Source: Pararhodobacter oceanensis
GTDB taxonomy: Bacteria; Pseudomonadota; Alphaproteobacteria; Rhodobacterales; Rhodobacteraceae
Reading direction: 5' to 3'
DNA length: 64,000 bases
NCBI RefSeq assembly: GCF_003076755.1
Contig: NZ_QDKM01000002.1
Location: forward strand, 434,001 to 498,000
In this document: positions 60,132 to 64,000 of the stretch, one piece after another
Position numbering within the stretch: position 1 is the stretch's first letter
Layout: the number at the start of each line of letters is the position of its first letter
Notes under the pieces: generated by a model
Databases searched by the model: none
What the model saw: the letters and a program-made list of their open reading frames with translations, nothing else
Told to the model about the DNA's origin: nothing
Made by a program: the position numbers and the translations under genes

Positions 60132-60602
60132 TTATCCCGAGAACGCCTCGGGCCGTGCCTCGCGCGCCATATGGTCAAGCACCGCATTGACGAATTTCGG
60201 CTCGCGACCATCGGGGAAAAACGCCTGCGCGATTTGGACGAATTCGGTGATCACCACCCGCGGCGGGGTGCCCGCGTCGACCAATTCGGCACCGGCGGCG
60301 CGAAACAGCGCTCGCAGGGTCGGGTCAATCCGCGCAATCGGCCATTTGGCGACCAGCGCACGGTCGGTCATCTGGTCGATCCGTGCCTGATCATCGACCG
60401 CACGGTCGACGGTCTTGCGAAAATGCTTCAGATCCGCCTCGACCCATGTCTCGCCCTCGGCTTCGGCGCCGATGCGGTGGGTCTCAAACTCCACCCGCAC
60501 CTGTTCGACGGTCTGCCCCGAGACCTCCATCTGGAACAGCGCCTGCACGGCATAGAACCGCGCCGCCGAGCGCATCGCGCGTTTGTCGGTGGGAATGCTC
60601 AT
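60132..60602 (-). CDS. nusB: Transcription antitermination factor NusB
   Basis: NusB binds boxA RNA with ribosomal protein S10 to prevent termination in rRNA operons. The 156-aa protein is all alpha-helical, with RSAARFYAVQALFQMEVSG near the start and ITEFVQIAQAFFPDGREPKFVNAVLD at the end, of which PKFVNAVLD is the most typical part. It overlaps ribH by 4 bp. Confidence 0.95.
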   Translation of the reverse strand: MSIPTDKRAMRSAARFYAVQALFQMEVSGQTVEQVRVEFETHRIGAEAEGETWVEADLKHFRKTVDRAVDDQARIDQMTDRALVAKWPIARIDPTLRALFRAAGAELVDAGTPPRVVITEFVQIAQAFFPDGREPKFVNAVLDHMAREARPEAFSG

Positions 60603-61132
60603 ACGCTGTCGCCCCCTTTGGCCAACTGGCTGTCCTTGGGACGAAAACCGATGCCCGATTTCACCCCGCCCCAGCGCCGTGCCAGCGCCACCAGATGCAG
60701 TGCCGCCGCCGCCGCGCCGCCGCCTTTGTCCTGATCTTCGGGATCGGCGCGCACAACCGCCTGTTCCATATTCTCGACGGTCAGAATGCCGTTGCCCAGA
60801 CAGGCGCCCTGCATCGACAACAGCGTCAAACCGCGCGAACTGTCATTGCACACCGTGTCATAATGCGTGGTCTCGCCGCGGATCACGCAGCCAAGCGCGA
60901 CAAACGCGTCAAAATCCGACATGCGGAACGCCTGACCGATGGCGGCGGGCACTTCCAGTGCGCCGGGCACTTCGATCAACTCATGCGTCGCACCGGCGGC
61001 CTCAAGCGTGGCGCGGGCGCCCTTGATCATCATATCGGCAATGTCGCGGTAATAGGGCGCAACGACGATCAGCGCGTTGACCGGCTTGTCGAATTCAGGC
61101 AGCGGCAGGGTATAGTGACTGGCTCCGGCCAT
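60599..61132 (-). CDS. ribH: 6,7-dimethyl-8-ribityllumazine synthase
   Basis: It condenses the ribB product with aminouracil to make lumazine, the substrate of RibE. The 177-aa protein has the motifs PGALEVPAAIG, GCVIRGETTHYD (His is catalytic), and NGILTVENMEQA. It is the middle gene of ribB-ribH-nusB, with 3 bp to ribB and a 4-bp overlap with nusB. Confidence 0.96.
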   Translation of the reverse strand: MAGASHYTLPLPEFDKPVNALIVVAPYYRDIADMMIKGARATLEAAGATHELIEVPGALEVPAAIGQAFRMSDFDAFVALGCVIRGETTHYDTVCNDSSRGLTLLSMQGACLGNGILTVENMEQAVVRADPEDQDKGGGAAAAALHLVALARRWGGVKSGIGFRPKDSQLAKGGDSV

Positions 61133-61135
61133 GTC

Positions 61136-62254
61136 TCACTCCTTGGGAATGGGGCGGGTGCCCGCGATGTGCAGCCCGTAGGCCTCGAGTCCGACGACCC
61201 GCGGCGTGGGCGAATTGGTGATCAGCGTCAACTCATGCAGGCCGATGGCGGCAAGGATCTGCGCGCCCAGCCCGTATTGACGCAGGGTCTGCGGGCTGGC
61301 CTCATCATTGAGCGAGAGCTTCATATGGGTATCACGCAGCAAGACGACAACGCCGCGACCGGCTTCGGCAATCACCTTCATCGCGCCGCGAATATCGCCC
61401 GAATGGCCGTCACCGATGCCCAGAATATCTTCCAGCGGGTCCATCGCATGCATCCGCACCAGCACCGGCTCCGGCGCGGTCAGATCGCCCATCGACAGCG
61501 CGATATGCTCCGAGCCATGGGTCTGGTCGGTGAAAATCCGCATCTCCCAGTCGCCACCATGGGCCGAGGTGACCATCCGTTTCGCGGTCTCGCGCACCAG
61601 ATTGTCATGACGCCGCCGGTAGGCGATCAGATCGGCGATGGTGCCGATTTTCAGCCCGTGTTTCTGCGCAAAGCCGATCAGATCGGGCAGCCGCGCCATA
61701 TCGCCGTCGTCTTTCATAATCTCGCAGATCACGCCCGAGGCATTCAGCCCCGCCAGCCGCGAGATATCCACCGCCGCCTCGGTATGACCGGCACGCACCA
61801 AGACCCCGCCCTCACGCGCGCGCAGCGGGAAAATATGCCCCGGCGTGGCGATATCGGCGGCGTTTTTCGTCGGATCAATCGCCACCGCGACAGTGCGCGC
61901 GCGGTCATAGGCCGAGATGCCGGTGGTCACGCCTTCGCGCGCCTCGATGGAAATGGTGAAGGCGGTCTCATGGCGCGAGGCGTTATTCGTCGACATCAGC
62001 GACAGGCCCAGCGCATCAATCCGCGAGCCGGGCAGGGTCAGGCAGATCAGCCCGCGCCCGTGGGTGGCCATGAAGTTGATCGCCTCGGGGGTCGCCATCT
62101 GCGCGGGGATCACCAGATCGCCCTCGTTCTCGCGGTCCTCATGGTCCACAAGGATGAACATCCGGCCATTGCGCGCGTCGTCGATGATCTCTTCGATGCT
62201 CGAGATCGCCTCACGCCAGTTTTCTTCCACCGGACCCGGCTTTTCGTATTCCAT
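61136..62254 (-). CDS. ribB: 3,4-dihydroxy-2-butanone 4-phosphate synthase with degenerate GCH-II-like domain (RibBX type)
   Basis: The N-terminal half (to about residue 215) is intact RibB: DHEDRENEGDLV, THGRGLICLTL, and GHTEAAVDISRLAG with the catalytic His. The C-terminal half has the GTP cyclohydrolase II fold, but the segment that should hold the zinc Cys ligands reads VRMHAMDPLEDILG...SGDIRGAM with no Cys at all. It should therefore not make the pyrimidine precursor. This matches the RibBX class of RibBA-like proteins. The total length is 372 aa. It is the first gene of the operon. Confidence 0.93.
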   Translation of the reverse strand: MEYEKPGPVEENWREAISSIEEIIDDARNGRMFILVDHEDRENEGDLVIPAQMATPEAINFMATHGRGLICLTLPGSRIDALGLSLMSTNNASRHETAFTISIEAREGVTTGISAYDRARTVAVAIDPTKNAADIATPGHIFPLRAREGGVLVRAGHTEAAVDISRLAGLNASGVICEIMKDDGDMARLPDLIGFAQKHGLKIGTIADLIAYRRRHDNLVRETAKRMVTSAHGGDWEMRIFTDQTHGSEHIALSMGDLTAPEPVLVRMHAMDPLEDILGIGDGHSGDIRGAMKVIAEAGRGVVVLLRDTHMKLSLNDEASPQTLRQYGLGAQILAAIGLHELTLITNSPTPRVVGLEAYGLHIAGTRPIPKE

Positions 62255-62396
62255 CCGCCACTCCTGTCGCTCTGACGCGTCAAATAGCGCATGGGGGGCG
62301 CGGGCGAAAGGGGCAGGCGTCGAATGCGTCGCGGCGAAACGCCGCTTAATCGGCGCTTAACCAGTGTGGTGCAACCTCAGGCGGTGCGCAAACGGG

Positions 62397-63353
62397 CTAA
62401 ACCGGATTGGGCAGCGGCCTGCCCTGTTTATGCGCCAGAGCATTCGCCACGGCCATCAGCCCCATCTGGCTGCGCACTTCCAGCGCATTGGTGCCCAGAT
62501 GCGGCAGCAGCACCGCGTTCTCGCAGGCAATCAGCCGTGCGGGCACCTCTGGCTCGAATTCATAGACATCCAGCCCCGCGCCGCCAATGCTGCGCGCCTC
62601 CAGCGCCGCGATCAGCGCCGCTTCGTCAACAATATCCCCGCGCGCGATATTGATCAGCAGCGCATGGCTTTGCATCGCCGCCAGCGCCTCGGCATTGATC
62701 ATATGATGCGTTTCCGGCGTGGCGGGCGCGGCAATCACCACGATATCCGAAGACGCCATCAGCGCGTGCAGATCCGTCATCCCTTGCGCCTCCGGCAGCT
62801 CCGGCAAGTCGCGCTTGCTGCGGGTGACATAGCGGATCGCCATGCCGAAACCGAAATGCGCGCGTTTGGCAATCGCCTGCCCGATCCGCCCCATGCCGAC
62901 AATGCCCAGCGTCTTGCCCGACATATGCAGCCCCAATAGCTGCGTCGGATGCCAGCCCTGCCAATCGCCCGCGCGTACCAGCCGCTCACCCTCGGCAGCC
63001 CGCCGAGCGGTCATCAGCATCAAGGTCAGCGCCAGATCCGCCGTGGCATCGGTCACCGCACCCGGCGTATTGCTCACCGCAACCCCCGCCGCCCGCGCCG
63101 CCGCCACGTCGATATGGTTATACCCGACGCCGAAATTCGCCAAGAGCTTGGCGCGCGGCGTGGGGCAGGCGGCAAAGACCTCCGCCTGAAACCGGTCGCC
63201 CAGCGTTGGCAGGATCACGTCAAACTCCCGCAGCGCCGCCAGCATTTCGTCATGGTCCATCGGCAGATTGCTGTCGCGCACGGTCACGTCAAATTCCGCC
63301 CGCGCCGCGTCGAGCACCGCGTCCGGCAGGGGCCGTGTGATTAGCAACCGCAT
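62397..63353 (-). CDS. D-2-hydroxyacid dehydrogenase (glyoxylate reductase type)
   Basis: The 318-aa NAD(P)-dependent enzyme has the Rossmann motif LGIVGMGRIGQAIA, the substrate Arg in LINIARGDIVDE, the Glu and the catalytic His in LLPHLGTNA. It fits glyoxylate/hydroxypyruvate reductase or D-glycerate dehydrogenase. The start ATG overlaps the stop of the tRNA-binding gene (TGATG), so the pair is co-translated. Confidence 0.9.
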   Translation of the reverse strand: MRLLITRPLPDAVLDAARAEFDVTVRDSNLPMDHDEMLAALREFDVILPTLGDRFQAEVFAACPTPRAKLLANFGVGYNHIDVAAARAAGVAVSNTPGAVTDATADLALTLMLMTARRAAEGERLVRAGDWQGWHPTQLLGLHMSGKTLGIVGMGRIGQAIAKRAHFGFGMAIRYVTRSKRDLPELPEAQGMTDLHALMASSDIVVIAAPATPETHHMINAEALAAMQSHALLINIARGDIVDEAALIAALEARSIGGAGLDVYEFEPEVPARLIACENAVLLPHLGTNALEVRSQMGLMAVANALAHKQGRPLPNPV

Positions 63354-63700
63354 CAGCACAGCCGCGCCCCATCGGGCGTCGCGCGCTCGGCTCCCGCCAG
63401 CACCACCGCGCCCGCCTCATTGTGCAGGCCAAGCACCAGCACCTCTGACATAAACGGCCCGATCTGGCGCGGCGGGAAATTCACCACCGCCAGCACCTGC
63501 CGCCCCAGCAACTCCTCGCGCCCATACAAATCAGTGATCTGCGCTGACGAGCGTTTCACCCCAATCTCCGGCCCGAAATCCACCGTCAGCTTCCACGCCG
63601 GTTTGCGCGCCTGCGGGAAGTCCTCGACCGCCGTCACCGTGCCGACGCGGATATCCACCTTCATGAAGTCATCAAAGGAAATCGTCTCAGTCACCGTCAT
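63353..63700 (-). CDS. tRNA-binding protein (CsaA-like)
   Basis: A 115-aa single OB-fold of the EMAP-II/CsaA family: FDDFMKVDIRVGTVTAVEDF, then KPAWKLTVDFGPEIG and NFPPRQIGPFMSEVLVLG, short form MSEVLVLG. CsaA in Bacillus is a chaperone-like export factor that also binds tRNA. It overlaps its upstream neighbour proC by 4 bp. Confidence 0.92.
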   Translation of the reverse strand: MTVTETISFDDFMKVDIRVGTVTAVEDFPQARKPAWKLTVDFGPEIGVKRSSAQITDLYGREELLGRQVLAVVNFPPRQIGPFMSEVLVLGLHNEAGAVVLAGAERATPDGARLC

Positions 63701-64000
63701 TGCCCCAACTCCCGCGACCGATCCGCCGCCGCCTGCACCGCACGGCTCAACAGCGCCGGAAACCCGCTGTCTTCATCCATCAGCACCGCCAGCGCCGCCG
63801 CCGTGGTGCCATTGGGCGAGGTCACATTGACTCGCAACTGCCCCGGCGCCTCGTCGGCCCCTTCGGCCAGCGCACCAGCCCCCGCCACCGTCGCCCGCGC
63901 CAGTTGCAGCGCCAGATCCTCGGATAACCCTTGCGCCTCACCCGCCGCCGCCAGCGTTTCGATCAGGTGGAACACATAGGCCGGACCCGAGCCCGAGACC
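63697..64000 (-). CDS. proC: Pyrroline-5-carboxylate reductase, 3' part only
   Basis: The C-terminal ~100 residues of ProC, which makes proline from pyrroline-5-carboxylate. The visible part contains GSGPAYVFHLIETL (the end of the window reads into this), the dimerisation domain with QLARATVAGAGALA, and the diagnostic VTSPNGTTAAAL. The start lies beyond position 64000. The stop overlaps the CsaA-like gene by 4 bp, so proC heads a proC-csaA-dehydrogenase operon. Confidence 0.92.
   Translation of the reverse strand, partial: VSGSGPAYVFHLIETLAAAGEAQGLSEDLALQLARATVAGAGALAEGADEAPGQLRVNVTSPNGTTAAALAVLMDEDSGFPALLSRAVQAAADRSRELGQ

Overview
The window is about 64 kb of high-GC DNA from an alphaproteobacterium, almost certainly Rhodobacterales (Rhodobacter/Paracoccus-like). 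The evidence is the protein set and gene order: an irr-fabA-fabB-fabI block, a BcsA whose catalytic and c-di-GMP motifs fall at the same residue numbers as I recall for Rhodobacter sphaeroides BcsA, MbfA, a RibB with a degenerate second domain, DUF1467 and DUF1127 proteins, and an ATG/GTG-overlap operon style. It reads as ordinary chromosome. I found no phage, integrase, insertion sequence, CRISPR array or tRNA gene. Two RNA-level genes stand out: RNase P RNA (rnpB, about 43006-43397) and the ribosomal protein gene rpmG with a strong terminator.

Layout. 0.2-1.9 kb: divergent rluB/tadA. 2.3-11.2 kb: a cellulose synthase operon (a BcsN-like lipoprotein, bcsA, bcsB, bcsZ, a periplasmic TPR protein, a degenerate sulfotransferase-like protein), then a convergent response regulator. 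12.3-15.3 kb: methylmalonyl-CoA epimerase, small membrane proteins, a nitroreductase, an enol-lactonase-like hydrolase. 15.7-19.9 kb: a complete putrescine/spermidine ABC transporter (potFGHI). 20-24.7 kb: rlmJ, irr and the unsaturated fatty acid genes fabA, fabB, fabI. 24.7-29.6 kb: a RecB-like PD-(D/E)XK nuclease of unknown role, the iron exporter mbfA, VOC and GNAT proteins, a TerB/DnaJ protein. 29.6-36 kb (minus strand): ferredoxin, AI-2E-type permease, hda, ppk1, ppx. 37-45 kb: capsule genes kpsC, a Wza/KpsD-like export lipoprotein and kpsS, then ribE, rnpB and an undecaprenyl-phosphate sugar transferase. 45-64 kb: rpmG, a BI-1 protein, regulators, hisN, guaD, mgtE, folate cyclo-ligase, aldo/keto reductase, an orphan ImuA-like protein, ZIP and SulP transporters, an ArsR/SRPBCC pair, the ribB-ribH-nusB operon, a hydroxyacid dehydrogenase, a tRNA-binding protein and the 3' part of proC.

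Two themes connect the genes. The first is cell-surface polysaccharide: cellulose under c-di-GMP control, capsule export, and a priming glycosyltransferase. The second is iron and membrane physiology: irr next to the fab genes, and mbfA (an Irr target in other alphaproteobacteria) 5 kb away.

The least expected signals lie between genes. One dispersed double-hairpin repeat carries the core GGATATTT-NN-GGCATAAAG and has five clear copies plus two divergent ones. A separate 130-bp palindromic element occurs three times at almost exactly the same length. Two convergent gene pairs are separated by hairpins ending in GTTAAC. The fabA leader holds four 16-bp tandem units, the last of which supplies the Shine-Dalgarno sequence. 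The ferredoxin gene has a 10-bp inverted repeat touching its ribosome-binding site.
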